Assembly (NCBI GenBank): GCA_030427205.1
Contig: JAUHXC010000002.1
Location: forward strand, 434,001 to 498,000
Source: a bacterium
GTDB taxonomy: Bacteria > Myxococcota_A > Bradymonadia > UBA7976 > UBA1532
Direction: 5' to 3'
DNA: 64,000 bases
In this document: positions 1 through 10,440 of the stretch, piece after piece
How the letters are laid out: each line of letters opens with the position of its first letter
Position numbering within the stretch: the stretch's first letter is position 1
Made by a program: the position numbers and the translations under genes
The notes under the pieces: model-generated
Told to the model about the DNA's origin: nothing
Seen by the model: the letters and a program-made list of their open reading frames with translations, nothing else
Database searches by the model: none

Positions 1-821
1 TGGGGCAGGCCCTGCGGCGCTTCGAGCCCGATCGAGGCATCCTGCGGCTCTCCGAGGGCCTCTCGCGGCCCAGCCTCTGCTTTCAACTGGCCCACCAGGT
101 CGGCCTGCTGACGGCCGGCGACGCCCTCGAAGGGCCGGTGCACGACGCGGCCCTCACCTCCGATACCGCCCGCGCCTTGTTTCGGGTCGCCCTCGCCAAC
201 TACTTCGCCGCGGCGGTCATGATGCCCTATGGGCCGACCCTGGCCGCCGCCCGGCGCACCGGCTACGACGTCGAGCGGCTGATGCATCGCTTCGGCGCGA
301 GCTGGGAGCAGGTCTGCCATCGCCTCACGACCCTGCGGCGCAAGGGCGACGCCGGCCTGCCGCTGCACTTCGTGCGGGTCGACATCGCCGGCAACATCTC
401 CAAGCGCTTCAGCGGATCGGGCATCCGCTTCGCCCGCTTCGCCGGCGCCTGCCCGCGCTGGAACGTGCACGCCGCGTTCCTCACCCCGGGGCGCATCCGG
501 ACCCAGGTCTCGCGCATGCCCGGCGGCGAGGCCTACTTCTGCATCGCGCGCACCGTCGAGCGGGGCGGCGCCGGCTGGCGGGCGCCGCGCACGACCCTCG
601 CGGTGGGCCTCGGCGCCCGCCTGAGCGACGCCCAGGAGATGGTCTACGCCGCCGATATCGACCTGAGCCGGGCCGAGCAGGCCGCGGTGCCGGTGGGCAC
701 GACCTGCCGGCTCTGCCCCCGCACCGACTGCGCCCAGCGGGCGATGCCCCAGCTCACCGCGCCGCTGGTGGTCGATCCCGATGTGCGCGGCCTGTCCTTC
801 TACGCCCGCCCCGATCCCTGA
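1..821 (+). CDS. ScfR-type short-chain fatty acyl transcriptional regulator, C-terminal part
   Basis: The gene enters from the left edge; the frame is open from base 3, so its N-terminal XRE helix-turn-helix is outside the window. The visible ~270 residues begin in an IrrE-like region (LSRPSLCFQLAHQVG) and run into the domain typical of short-chain fatty acyl regulators (RamB/ScfR-like, formerly DUF2083). It ends with the family's Cys motif CRLCPRTDCAQR. Such proteins regulate acetate, propionate or glyoxylate metabolism in other bacteria. That fits the acyl-CoA and branched-chain catabolic genes elsewhere in the window, though a direct link is inference. The GTG at 138 is an internal codon, not the start. 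Family assignment is strong; the target genes are unknown. Confidence 0.8.
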   Translation, partial: GQALRRFEPDRGILRLSEGLSRPSLCFQLAHQVGLLTAGDALEGPVHDAALTSDTARALFRVALANYFAAAVMMPYGPTLAAARRTGYDVERLMHRFGASWEQVCHRLTTLRRKGDAGLPLHFVRVDIAGNISKRFSGSGIRFARFAGACPRWNVHAAFLTPGRIRTQVSRMPGGEAYFCIARTVERGGAGWRAPRTTLAVGLGARLSDAQEMVYAADIDLSRAEQAAVPVGTTCRLCPRTDCAQRAMPQLTAPLVVDPDVRGLSFYARPDP

Positions 822-866
822 CCGGGCCGATCGCGCCGCCGCATCGGGCTTGCCACGTCTCGCCAG

Positions 867-2246
867 ATGCTCCACCGTGCGCCGATGTCCGACTCGACGA
901 CCACCCGGGCCGAGCGCAGCGAGCTGCGCGAGACCATCCGGCTCGCGGTGCCGCTGGCCCTGGCCACCGCCGGGTTTCAGATGGTCTCCGCGGTCGACGT
1001 GCTCATCGCCGGGCGCATCGGCGAGCAGGCGCTGGCCGCCGTCGGCCTCGGCAGCGCTGTTTTTCTGGTCGTCTCGATCTTCCCCATCGCGGTCATGTTC
1101 GGCCTCGACCCGCTCGTCTCGCAGGCGCTCGGGCGCGGCGACCGGGCGATCACCCATCAGCACCTGGCCGCGGCGAACCGACTCGCCGGCTGGCTCGCGG
1201 TACCGGCCATGGCGGGGATCTGCGCGCTGCTGGCTCTCGCGCTGCTCTTCGTCGAGTTCCAGGCCGGCACGGCCGAGGCCACCTGGGGCTACGTGCTCGG
1301 GCGCACGCCGTCGATCCTGCCCGTGCTCTGGTTCAGCGCGCAGCGCAGCATGCTGCAGGCGTGGGATCGGGTGCGCCCGGTGGCGACGTCGATGATCGTG
1401 GCCAACGTGGTCAACGCGCCGGTGAGCGCGCTGCTCGCGATGGGCGACGGCGCCCTGGTCTGGCTCGGCCTGCCGCCCGTCGGCCTCGGCGACGGCCTCG
1501 GGGCGACCGGCATCGGCCTGGGCAGCACGATCGTCTCGCTGTGCCTCGTGGCCTGGGTCGCTGGCGACATCCGCCGCCTGCCCGAAAGGCCCGATGCGGC
1601 GATCCGCCGCGCGCCGATGGGCGAGATGTGGGCCCTCGGCTGGCCCATCGGCCTGCAATTCGGCAGCGAGGTCAGCATCTTCGCCGGCATCACGCTGCTG
1701 ATGGGGCCGTTCGGCGAGACGGCGGTCGCCGCGCATCAGGTCGCGCTGCAGACCACCTCGCTGACGTTCACCTTCTGCCTGGGGATCAGCAACGCCACCA
1801 CCGTGCGGGTCGGGCTGGGGGTCGGCGCCGCCGACTGGGCCCGCAGCCGCCGCGCGGGCATGGCCGGCCTCGGCCTGGGCGTCGGGGTGATGCTGTGTAC
1901 GGCGACGATGTTCTGGCTCGCCGCCGAGCCCATCGCCCGGATCTTCACCGACGAGGCGCCCGTGATCCGCCTCGCGGCCGGGTTCTTGACCATCGCGGCG
2001 GTCTTCCAGCTGCTCGACGGCATGCAGGTGATCGGCACCGCCGGCCTGCGCGGCGCCGGGCTGACCCGCCGCGCGATGATGATCGGCGTCATCGGCTACT
2101 GGGTGGTGGGTCTGCCGGCGGGCATCGGGCTGGCCTTCTGCGCCGATCTCGGCCCCGACGGGCTGTGGTACGGGCTGGTGGCCGGCCTCTGCTTCAGCGG
2201 ACCGGTCGCCGCCATCGGCCTGTTCCGGGCCACCGCCGAGCGCTGA
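867..2246 (+). CDS. MATE family multidrug efflux transporter
   Basis: A 459-residue inner-membrane protein with about twelve hydrophobic segments in two homologous halves, the normal size and layout of a MATE antiporter. These exchange Na+ or H+ for organic cations or other drugs. The N-terminal half shows the usual [17 protein letters not shown] and [14 protein letters not shown] stretches. The second half repeats the pattern with [12 protein letters not shown] and [13 protein letters not shown]. An alternative start at 885 (MSDSTTT) gives a more typical short cytoplasmic N-terminus. Neither start has a clear Shine-Dalgarno, so the exact start is uncertain. It lies 45 bp after the ScfR-type gene on the same strand. 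The substrate cannot be inferred. Confidence 0.88.
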   Translation: MLHRAPMSDSTTTRAERSELRETIRLAVPLALATAGFQMVSAVDVLIAGRIGEQALAAVGLGSAVFLVVSIFPIAVMFGLDPLVSQALGRGDRAITHQHLAAANRLAGWLAVPAMAGICALLALALLFVEFQAGTAEATWGYVLGRTPSILPVLWFSAQRSMLQAWDRVRPVATSMIVANVVNAPVSALLAMGDGALVWLGLPPVGLGDGLGATGIGLGSTIVSLCLVAWVAGDIRRLPERPDAAIRRAPMGEMWALGWPIGLQFGSEVSIFAGITLLMGPFGETAVAAHQVALQTTSLTFTFCLGISNATTVRVGLGVGAADWARSRRAGMAGLGLGVGVMLCTATMFWLAAEPIARIFTDEAPVIRLAAGFLTIAAVFQLLDGMQVIGTAGLRGAGLTRRAMMIGVIGYWVVGLPAGIGLAFCADLGPDGLWYGLVAGLCFSGPVAAIGLFRATAER

Positions 2247-2370
2247 CGGATCGGGCGCGGCCATTCGGGGCTGCCACCCCCTTGCCGCCGACGGGCGAGA
2301 GGACCATACTGCGCCCGATTCGCGCCCCGAGCGCGCTCAACCCGACCCCATCCGACGAAGGAGTCGTCCC

Positions 2371-3363
<993 letters not shown>

Positions 3364-3394
3364 GTCCGGCCAGCGGCCACCTGCGCCGCCCCCC

Positions 3395-3416
3395 GCGGCC
3401 CGTAGATCCGGGCCGC
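3395..3416 (+). terminator. GC-rich hairpin after mdh, possible terminator
   Basis: GCGGCCC (3395-3401) and GGGCCGC (3410-3416) form a perfect 7-bp stem around an 8-base loop, 31 bases after the mdh stop. No T-tract follows, so it may be only a transcript-stabilising or weak terminator structure. Confidence 0.35.
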
Positions 3417-3501
3417 CCGATTCGACCCTGCCCCATTCGGCCGGACGCTGTTACGATGGCGCCACGGCCGCCCACCGTCGGGCGCCGAAGAGGACCCGTC
3501 T

Positions 3502-4515
3502 TTGGAACGACGCGACCCCAAGACGTTGCTCGGCCGCAACCTGGGCGGCCGTTTCCGGCTCGACTCCATCGCCGACGAGAGCGCGCACAGCGTCGTCTAT
3601 CTCGCCGTCGATCTGCAGAAGCAGCGGCAGGTGGCGGTGCAGCTCATGCTCGGCCTGCCGCCGCCGGGTCCGACCTTCGAACAGGCCGCCCGTCGGCTGC
3701 GATCGCTGCACAATACGCTCATCGCCCGGCTCTACGCCTCGGTCCGGCTCGCCGACGGCATCGGCGGGCTGGTGCTCGAGGCCCCCGAAGGCGAGACGCT
3801 CTTCGCGCGCATGCAGCGCGGCGTGCCGACCATCGACGAGACCCTCAACGTGCTCGATACGCTGCTGCAAGCGCTGGTGGCGTGCCATCAGGCCGGCGTG
3901 GTGCACCGCGACGTGCGGCCGGAGAACATCCTGCTGACCCTCGACACCGACAGCATGCTGCCGCGGGCCAAGCTGCACGGCGCCGGGCTGACCGAGCTGA
4001 TCGACATGCACGCCGCCGGCACCCACCTGTCGGGCGCGATGCATGGGCACCCGCTCTTCACCGCGCCGGAGCAATGGGTCAACCGCGGGGTCGACGCCCG
4101 CGCCGATGTCTACGCCGTGGGCCTGTTGGGCCACGTCATGCTCAGCGGTGAGCACTTCATCCGCCCGGGCACCCCGCTCGAAGTCTGCCGGCAGCACTTC
4201 CGCGCCCCGCGCCCGCCGCTGAAGGTCACCGCCCGCGGTCAGCGGGTGCCGCCGTCGCTCGCCGCCGCGCTGGCTCAGGCGGCGAAACCGCGGCCCGAAG
4301 CGCGCTTCACCACCGCCGAGGCCATGCGCGCCGCGCTGCTGACCGCCCGGGTCGAGGTCGCCTCCCGCCCGCCGCTGCCTCGCCCGGCCACCGGCCCCCT
4401 GCCCGATCTGGAGACCGCGCCCGTCCGGCCGATGAAGCTCGACGCCGACGATCTCAACCGGATCACCGCCGAGCTGGCCGCGGCGCTGGATCACGCCTTC
4501 GATCTCGACGACTGA
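3502..4515 (+). CDS. Ser/Thr protein kinase-like protein, probable pseudokinase
   Basis: A 337-residue protein with the fold signature of Hanks-type kinases but without key catalytic residues. The glycine loop is unrecognisable. The beta-3 lysine is a glutamine (VAVQ, Q47), and the DFG metal-binding aspartate is lost (GAG at 160-162). The catalytic loop HRDVRPEN (135-142), the TAPEQW segment and DARADVYAVG of the C-lobe remain. There is no transmembrane segment; the C-terminus (after ~290) is a Pro-rich and acidic tail. The start is TTG at 3502, preceded by GAAGAGG. It is likely a nucleotide-binding-deficient scaffold or a regulator of true kinases such as the one at 41209. Loss of activity is inferred from motifs. 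Confidence 0.72.
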   Translation: MERRDPKTLLGRNLGGRFRLDSIADESAHSVVYLAVDLQKQRQVAVQLMLGLPPPGPTFEQAARRLRSLHNTLIARLYASVRLADGIGGLVLEAPEGETLFARMQRGVPTIDETLNVLDTLLQALVACHQAGVVHRDVRPENILLTLDTDSMLPRAKLHGAGLTELIDMHAAGTHLSGAMHGHPLFTAPEQWVNRGVDARADVYAVGLLGHVMLSGEHFIRPGTPLEVCRQHFRAPRPPLKVTARGQRVPPSLAAALAQAAKPRPEARFTTAEAMRAALLTARVEVASRPPLPRPATGPLPDLETAPVRPMKLDADDLNRITAELAAALDHAFDLDD

Positions 4516-4533
4516 TCCGCTCCGGGCCCCGAA

Positions 4534-5676
4534 TCACGAGCGCTTGAAGAGATCGCCTTCGAGGCTGGCGAGCTCGGCGGCGAGCTGCTCCTTCTCGTGG
4601 GCCACCGCCCGGGCCACCGCGTCGTCCAGGCCCGGCAGCAGGATCTCGTGGGCCGAGCGGGTGATGCGCGGCAGGAACCCCCGCCCGTACTTGTGCCCGC
4701 CGCCGCCGGCGCCCGCCTCGAAGCGCTGCCAGCCGCGCTCGATGCAGAGCTCGATGCCGGCGTAGCTGCAGACCTCGAAGTGCAGGTTGCGGATGTCTTC
4801 GCGGCAGCCCCAGTAGCGGCCGTAGAGCACGCCCGCCTTGGCCGCGTTGACCGTGCCGCCGACCACTTCGCCGTCCCGCTCGGCGAAGATGAGCACCAGC
4901 CGGTCGCGCCAGTCGCGGCCCAGCAGATCGAAGAAGCGCCGGTTGAGGTAGCGCCGCCCCCAGAAGAACTTGTCGACGGTGCTGCGATAGAGGAGCCACG
5001 CCTGCTCGATGGCCGCGTCGTCGATGGCGTCGCCGGTCACGACCCGGGTGGTGACGCCGGCCTCGGCCACCTGCCGCCGCTCGCGCTTGATCTGGTTGCG
5101 CCGCTTGCTGCGAAAGCGCGCCAGGAAGTCGTCGAACGTCGCGTAGCCGGCGTTGGTCCACTGGAACTGGTGCGTATGGCGGATCACGAAGCCGAGCGCT
5201 TCCAGTCGATCGGCTTCGCTCTCGGTGACATAGAGAAAATGCAGCCCGGTCGCCGGCTCCTGCACCACCGCCACGCGGGCGCCCTGGATAAGCGCCGCGG
5301 CGACCTCGTCCCCCTCCCCCGGCGCGACGTGGATCCGCCGGCCGCCCACCGGCGAGAACGGCGCCGCGCAGATGAGCTTGGGGTAGTACGGCAGGCCGGC
5401 GCGGTGGGCGGCGTCGGCCCAGGCCCAGTCGAAGATGAACTCGCCGTAGCTGTCGTCCTTGCGATAGACCGCCAGCGCCCCCACCAGCCGCTCACCGCGG
5501 CGGGCGATGACGTAGCGCGGGCCCCAGCCGGTGCCCTCACCGACGCAGCCCGACACCTCGAGCGCGTGCAGGAAGGCGTGCTCGAAGAAGGGGCTGCCGT
5601 CGTCGCCGATCAGCGCGTCCCACGCGGCGGGCTCGATGTCGGTCAGGCTGTCGCGGACTTCGATGCTCAGCGCCAT
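4534..5676 (-). CDS. FemAB/GNAT-like acyltransferase (peptidogalycan biosynthesis family)
   Basis: A 380-residue cytosolic protein resembling the family annotated as peptidogalycan biosynthesis/recognition (FemAB-like, GNAT fold). The N-terminal half has SPFFEHAFLHALE and GWGPRYVIARRGERLVGALAVY. The second half carries HTHQFQWTN, LARFRSKRRNQIKRERR and GVLYGRYWGC, which are characteristic of this family. The C-terminus has HKYGRGFLPRIT. The ATG at 5676 is the most natural start; longer in-frame versions run into the divergent gene at 5806. These proteins are thought to transfer aminoacyl or acyl groups, but no substrate is firmly known. It is convergent with the pseudokinase gene, 18 bp apart. 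Confidence 0.78.
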   Translation of the reverse strand: MALSIEVRDSLTDIEPAAWDALIGDDGSPFFEHAFLHALEVSGCVGEGTGWGPRYVIARRGERLVGALAVYRKDDSYGEFIFDWAWADAAHRAGLPYYPKLICAAPFSPVGGRRIHVAPGEGDEVAAALIQGARVAVVQEPATGLHFLYVTESEADRLEALGFVIRHTHQFQWTNAGYATFDDFLARFRSKRRNQIKRERRQVAEAGVTTRVVTGDAIDDAAIEQAWLLYRSTVDKFFWGRRYLNRRFFDLLGRDWRDRLVLIFAERDGEVVGGTVNAAKAGVLYGRYWGCREDIRNLHFEVCSYAGIELCIERGWQRFEAGAGGGGHKYGRGFLPRITRSAHEILLPGLDDAVARAVAHEKEQLAAELASLEGDLFKRS

Positions 5677-5805
5677 GTACACCTCGGCGGACGGCGGTTC
5701 CGACTGCTTCGATACCCCAGGCCCGCCCGGCGTTGCTCCCGCTTTGCTGGCTGCCCCTACGCCCGCCGTTGCTTGGGGGCCGGGCGCGGAGTAGGCTGCG
5801 CGGCC

Positions 5806-6393
5806 ATGAAGAGCTTCCGACGCATCGCGGTGTATTGCGGGTCGAGCAACTCGGTCGACCCCCGCTATTTCGAACTGGCCCGCGACGTGGGCCGCCACCT
5901 GGCCGAGAGCGGCATCGGCGTCGTCTACGGCGGCGGCCGGGTGGGCTTGATGGGCGCCATGGCCGACGCCGCCCTCGACGCCGGCGGACACGTGATCGGG
6001 GTCATCCCCGAGCGCATCCAGGCGCTGGAAGTGGGCCACAGCGGCCTCGACGAGCTGTACGTCGTCGACAGCATGCCCGCGCGCAAAGCGATGATGATCT
6101 ACCTGTCGGACGCCTATATCGCCCTGCCCGGCGGCTTCGGCACGCTCGAAGAGATCATCGAGGTCGCGACGCTCGGCATCCTGGGCTACCACAAGAAGCC
6201 GCTGGGCCTCCTCAACGGCTTCGGCTACTTCGACCACCTGCTGGCTTTCCTGGCCCACGCCGCCGACGAGAAGTTCGTCCGCCCGGCGCATCGCTCGCTG
6301 CTGCAGACCGCGCCCGATATCGCCTCGCTGATCACGAAGCTGGCCGCCGCCGAGACCCCGCGTATCGAGGACGTGCTCGCCGCCGAGCGCTGA
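5806..6393 (+). CDS. LOG family (TIGR00730) nucleotide phosphoribohydrolase
   Basis: A 195-residue single-domain Rossmann-like protein of the LOG/YgdH group. These cleave nucleoside 5'-monophosphates (cytokinin riboside monophosphate in characterised members) to base and ribose-5-phosphate. The diagnostic motifs are present: AVYCGSSN near the N-terminus, VYGGGRVGLMG, SMPARKAMM and PGGFGTLEE. Length is normal for the family. It diverges from the acyltransferase gene at 5676, with a 129-bp gap between them that must hold both promoters. The physiological substrate in bacteria is often an adenine nucleotide; here it is unknown. Confidence 0.92.
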   Translation: MKSFRRIAVYCGSSNSVDPRYFELARDVGRHLAESGIGVVYGGGRVGLMGAMADAALDAGGHVIGVIPERIQALEVGHSGLDELYVVDSMPARKAMMIYLSDAYIALPGGFGTLEEIIEVATLGILGYHKKPLGLLNGFGYFDHLLAFLAHAADEKFVRPAHRSLLQTAPDIASLITKLAAAETPRIEDVLAAER

Positions 6394-6423
6394 CCCGCCC
6401 TGACTCACTGTGGCCGGCGGCCG

Positions 6424-9240
6424 TCAGCGGCGCGGCACGTCGTAGAGACACGCCTTGCCGCCCGGCGCGGTGAAGCCGGCCCCGTCCACGTCGACGTAGA
6501 TGGCGTTGCTGGTCGCCCGCGGCGTCGCCGACGGATCGTAGCCGCGGAATCCCCGCGGCATCGGATCCCGCCCGAAGGCCGCCACCGCGATGTGCGCGTC
6601 GGCGTCGAGCGCCAGCGCCAGCCGCGTATCGAGCTTCGTCACCCCGTCGGGCACCACCCCGTTGCTCGCGTCGAAGAGCGCGATCTGATCGCAGTTGGCG
6701 TAGACCACCACCTGCCGCACGTCGATCTCGGGCAGGGCCTGCACCCGCAGCGCCAGCTCGACCGGGCCATCGGCGGGCACGTCCCCGCCCGGGCCGACGC
6801 CGTCGATCCGGGCGTCGATGAACGCGCCGGCCCCGACCACCGCGCGCCCGCCGCGGATCGCGTCGCTGAGCATGTCGGCGGTGAAGCGCGCCGGGTCGTC
6901 GGTCGGCGCGGCGAACCAGGTGATCGGGTTGCCCTGATCGAGCCCGTGCACGTCGCTGACGCCCATCGCGGTGACCCGATGCCCGTGGTTGAGGAAGCTC
7001 TGCCAGTCTTCGAAGAGCCCGGTCGCCCCCGGGTCGCGCGGATCGAGAAAAGGCGAAGACAGGCCGTTCATGTACTCGAACGCCTCGAAGTCCCACGACC
7101 ACAGCGCGGCGTCGGCGGCCATGCCCAGCACGGTGGGGTCGTCCAGCCGCGGCGCGCCGGCGACGCGATCGTAATCGACGAGGCACATGTAGTTGCAGCC
7201 GCCGCGGGGGTGGTTGAGCTGCGCGATCGGCGCGCCGCGCTCGTGGATCGCGCGGTAGACGCCCTCGATGTCGAGCCCGTACCAGACCACCGGATCGCCG
7301 CGCACGTCGTCGGCGCGGGCGACGATCGGCCACGCGTTGATGTGCTCGGGCGTGGTCGCGGTGACCTCCTGCCCGCCCACCGCGGCGATGTGCGCGCCCA
7401 GCTCGCCGCCGTCGACGCCGGGCTGCCAGTCGCTGACGACCTCGTGGTCGGTCCCGATGACCACCTCGATGCCTTGCGCCGCCGCGAAGCGCACCCGATC
7501 GGCGATCGAGACCGCGCTGTCGCTGCTCGGCGATGCGTGGGCGTGGCCGTCGGTGGCCAGCCAGCCGGTCGTATCGAGCAGCCGCTCGAGCCCGGCCTCG
7601 ACGACGACCTCACCGTCCGCGGGCACCACGACGTCTTCGACGTGGCGCGAGAACTCGAAGCCGCGGGTGATCACCACCGAGTAGGCGCCGGGCACGACCG
7701 GCTCACGCCACGGCTCGGCGCCCGTCGCGAAGCGGCCGACGCGCTGCCCGCCTTGCCACAGCTCGACGTGCGCCGGCATCGGGCGCCGCCCGTCGTCGGT
7801 CTGCTCGGCGACGTCCACGACCAGCGCGCCCGCCGGCCCCAGCTCGACGCGGGCCTCGGCGCCGTCGAGCGGCACCTCGACGATCACCGGCGCCCGACCG
7901 GCCTCGGCGACCCGCAGGCGCGCGCCGCCGCCGGTATCGGGGACCAGCGTCGTGATCCGGCCGTCGGCGCCGGCGACCACCGCGGTATAGGGCGACCACG
8001 TCTCCCGCTGGCTGCGCAGCTCGACCTCGACGGTGGCCGGCACCGGCGCGCCCGCCGCATCGACGACCTGCGCCGCGATCGGATGGATCGGCAGGCCATC
8101 ACCGGGCAGCGCCGCCGGGTTCAACGCGCCCAGGCCCGCGGCGAGCGCATCCAGATCGACGTCGACTGCCAGCAGCCACGGGGTGATCCGGGTCTCGCCG
8201 GGCAGGATGAACGGCGCGGCGACCAGCTCGGGCGCGTCGAAGAGCGCCTCCACCCCGCTGATGCTGGCGGTGCTGGTCGGGCGGCCGTACATCGCCACCG
8301 CCCAGGCGCCGTCGGTCGACCGCGAGGCGATCCACGGCAGCCCGCGGCGCACCGAGAAGCCCTGCACGTCGAGGCGCTGGTCTTCGAAGAACGTGATCGG
8401 CGCCGTATCGCCGAACTGGGCCATCGCCAGCGTCGCCAGCCCGATGGCCGCGTCGGTCGGGTTGTGGATGCCATACTCGATGCGCAGCGCCGTGCTGTCC
8501 GGATCGAGCACGTAGTCGATATAGAGCTCGACGCCCTGCGCGACGCTCGGCGCCCGGGGATCACGCGCGCGCCAGGCCGCCCGCAGCAGCTCGTTCTCGA
8601 CGAGCCACTGGGTATCGTCGAAGCCGCTGACCCGCAGGCGAGCCTCGCCGCCCCGGTGACCGTCGCTGATGATCTGCCAGTCGACGCCGTGGAAGGCCCG
8701 CAAGATCGAGTGGCTGAAGCGATCGAGCCGGCCGCGGGCGACGAGCCAGCCGATCTCTTCGAAGCGATCGGGGGTGATCTGGCGGCAGCCGTCGATGCGT
8801 ACGGCGTCCACCGGAATACCCGGATAGTAGAAATAGGTCCGCTGCGGCCCGGCGCCGGTCACGACGAAGGCCGCGCGGGTATTGGCCAGCAGCCAGTCGC
8901 CGGGGCCGCCGAGCGCGTCGGGGCCGTCGAGGCGCGCCGCCGGATCCTGCAGCTGGCGCACCAGCGCGCGCCCGGGGCGTGGGCAGCCGGCGGCGAAGAT
9001 CGGGGCGTCCTCCGGGCCGGGCAGCGCGCCGTCGGGCTCGACGGGCAAGGCATCGGCGATGGCATCGGAAGCATCCGGGATGGCATCGGAGGCATCCACG
9101 ATGGCATCGGAGGCATCCGGCATGGCATCGGAGGCATCCACGATGGCATCCACCTCGACCGCCGGTGTGCCTTCGTGGCACGCAGCCAGCACGATCAACG
9201 TGAGCAGAACCAGCGGAGAGCGCGAGAGCGGGCGGGGCAT
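6424..9240 (-). CDS. Lipoprotein with CehA/McbA-type PHP metallohydrolase domain
   Basis: A 938-residue exported protein. The N-terminus is a lipoprotein signal ending in LAAC. It is followed by a stalk of near-identical 7-residue units (DASDAIV/DASDAIP, roughly residues 32-67) encoded by a 21-bp DNA repeat. A beta-rich central region with carboxypeptidase-regulatory-like folds precedes the PHP metallohydrolase domain. That domain has a DGHAHAS HxH motif near residue 562, GTDHE near 592, NHPRGG near 676 and GVSDVHG near 762. Relatives include hydrolases acting on phosphoesters or carbamates, so extracytoplasmic hydrolysis is likely but the substrate is unknown. GGAGG precedes the ATG. It converges with the LOG gene. 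Confidence 0.82.
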   Translation of the reverse strand: MPRPLSRSPLVLLTLIVLAACHEGTPAVEVDAIVDASDAMPDASDAIVDASDAIPDASDAIADALPVEPDGALPGPEDAPIFAAGCPRPGRALVRQLQDPAARLDGPDALGGPGDWLLANTRAAFVVTGAGPQRTYFYYPGIPVDAVRIDGCRQITPDRFEEIGWLVARGRLDRFSHSILRAFHGVDWQIISDGHRGGEARLRVSGFDDTQWLVENELLRAAWRARDPRAPSVAQGVELYIDYVLDPDSTALRIEYGIHNPTDAAIGLATLAMAQFGDTAPITFFEDQRLDVQGFSVRRGLPWIASRSTDGAWAVAMYGRPTSTASISGVEALFDAPELVAAPFILPGETRITPWLLAVDVDLDALAAGLGALNPAALPGDGLPIHPIAAQVVDAAGAPVPATVEVELRSQRETWSPYTAVVAGADGRITTLVPDTGGGARLRVAEAGRAPVIVEVPLDGAEARVELGPAGALVVDVAEQTDDGRRPMPAHVELWQGGQRVGRFATGAEPWREPVVPGAYSVVITRGFEFSRHVEDVVVPADGEVVVEAGLERLLDTTGWLATDGHAHASPSSDSAVSIADRVRFAAAQGIEVVIGTDHEVVSDWQPGVDGGELGAHIAAVGGQEVTATTPEHINAWPIVARADDVRGDPVVWYGLDIEGVYRAIHERGAPIAQLNHPRGGCNYMCLVDYDRVAGAPRLDDPTVLGMAADAALWSWDFEAFEYMNGLSSPFLDPRDPGATGLFEDWQSFLNHGHRVTAMGVSDVHGLDQGNPITWFAAPTDDPARFTADMLSDAIRGGRAVVGAGAFIDARIDGVGPGGDVPADGPVELALRVQALPEIDVRQVVVYANCDQIALFDASNGVVPDGVTKLDTRLALALDADAHIAVAAFGRDPMPRGFRGYDPSATPRATSNAIYVDVDGAGFTAPGGKACLYDVPRR
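9041..9160. repeat. 21-bp tandem repeat encoding an Asp-Ala-Ser stalk
   Basis: About four and a half copies of a 21-bp unit (core gatggcatcggaggcatcc) lie in the start of the lipoprotein gene. The unit is a multiple of three, so copy number can change stalk length without breaking the frame. Confidence 0.85.
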
Positions 9241-9279
9241 GACGCCTCCCGGGGCCGGGCGCAGCCAACGGCGGCGCGG

Positions 9280-10440
9280 TCAGGTCCGATACTTGTCCCG
9301 TATATGCCCCTTCAGCATCCAGGCCAGCTCGGCTCTTTCGAGCGCGCCGATGAGCTGCGCGACGCTCTGCTTGCGCGCGGCGGCGGCCTCCTCGAGCTGC
9401 CAGCAGTGGGCCGCGAGGTGCTTCAGCAGAAACCCGCGGGCCGCCTGATCCGGAGACAGACGGTAGGTCTTGAGGTACTCGACGGTGCCGTCGTCGCGCA
9501 CGATGGCTTCGCCGATGTGGTTCACCTCGCCGGGCGTATAGCCGGTGTCGAAGCGCACCAGCTCGAACGGCTTCATGCGATAGGCGCGCTCGACGTTCGC
9601 CGGCCGGCCGAGCAGGCTGTCGGCGAAGCCGGCTTCGACCTTGGCCCAGGCGTCGCGGGCCGCCCGCAGCTCGACCCCCAGGGTGTTCCAGTCGCCCACC
9701 CGCGCGGCGTCGAGCCGCACCGGCGCCGGGTCGGCCGCGGGCGCGTACCACGACGCCCAGGCGAGCATCTTGCCGTAGAAGTCGTCGATGAGCGCCCGGT
9801 GCATGCGCCGGTAGTCCGCCGGGTGACTGACCACCGTCGCGCCGGCGAAGTGACCGCCGACGAAGATGAGCACCCCGCACTGGCCCTCGTGGATCTCGAA
9901 GAGCCGCAGCGCGCTGTGCAGATCGGGCAGCACGTAGCCCGGGGTGATCCACTCGACCCGCGGGGTGAGGCCATGGCGCAGGACCCGCTCGCTGTAGACA
10001 TCCCAGGCGAAGTCGGGCCCGCCGAAGTGCACGCCGAGGTAGGCCTCCATGGCGACGTGCAGCGGCAGCAAACGCAGCCGGCTCCGGGCGCCGCGCCGCT
10101 CGCGCTTGATCATGCGGTGCTTGACCCCGCAAGCCCGCAGCGCGCGCGACGGGTGGCGCTCCTCGTAGGGCTCGAGCACCGTATCGCCGGCCACCTCGGC
10201 GCCGTCGGTGCTCCAGCCGACGACCATGCCGTGGGGGATGTAGCCGCCGTAGACCGTCGCGGAGGGCGCGTCGGGCCGCCCGCCGACGTCGACGACGCCG
10301 AATTGGTCGGCATAGCGCCGCAGGCCGATGCGCAGATCGCCGCGCACTTGCGCGCGCACCAGCGGCACCAGCCGGACCCGGCCCCAGACCTGCGCCACCT
10401 GCGGCTGCAGGCCCTTCAGCCCGGTGAGGTCGAGGTTCAT
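9280..10440 (-). CDS. ARPP-2-like domain protein coupled to a TROVE/vWA gene
   Basis: A 386-residue soluble protein. Its opening resembles proteins annotated as ARPP-2: LTGLKGLQPQVAQVWGRVRLVPLVR, seen here as LKGLQPQ then VWGRVRLVPLVR, and later GGYIPHGMVVGWS and the segment around HEGQCGVLIFVGGHF. No catalytic motif is evident. The ATG (10440) overlaps the TGA of the upstream Ro60-like gene in an ATGA arrangement, so the two are translationally coupled and probably act together. From memory, such proteins occur in RNA-repair or stress-linked bacterial neighbourhoods; this was not verified. The family name is tentative, but the pairing is directly visible. Confidence 0.6.
   Translation of the reverse strand: MNLDLTGLKGLQPQVAQVWGRVRLVPLVRAQVRGDLRIGLRRYADQFGVVDVGGRPDAPSATVYGGYIPHGMVVGWSTDGAEVAGDTVLEPYEERHPSRALRACGVKHRMIKRERRGARSRLRLLPLHVAMEAYLGVHFGGPDFAWDVYSERVLRHGLTPRVEWITPGYVLPDLHSALRLFEIHEGQCGVLIFVGGHFAGATVVSHPADYRRMHRALIDDFYGKMLAWASWYAPAADPAPVRLDAARVGDWNTLGVELRAARDAWAKVEAGFADSLLGRPANVERAYRMKPFELVRFDTGYTPGEVNHIGEAIVRDDGTVEYLKTYRLSPDQAARGFLLKHLAAHCWQLEEAAAARKQSVAQLIGALERAELAWMLKGHIRDKYRT

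Noticed and set aside
4597..6393. 598-codon plus-strand frame reading into the LOG-family gene
   Set aside because: Only the part from 5806 has LOG motifs. The upstream portion is antisense to the acyltransferase gene.
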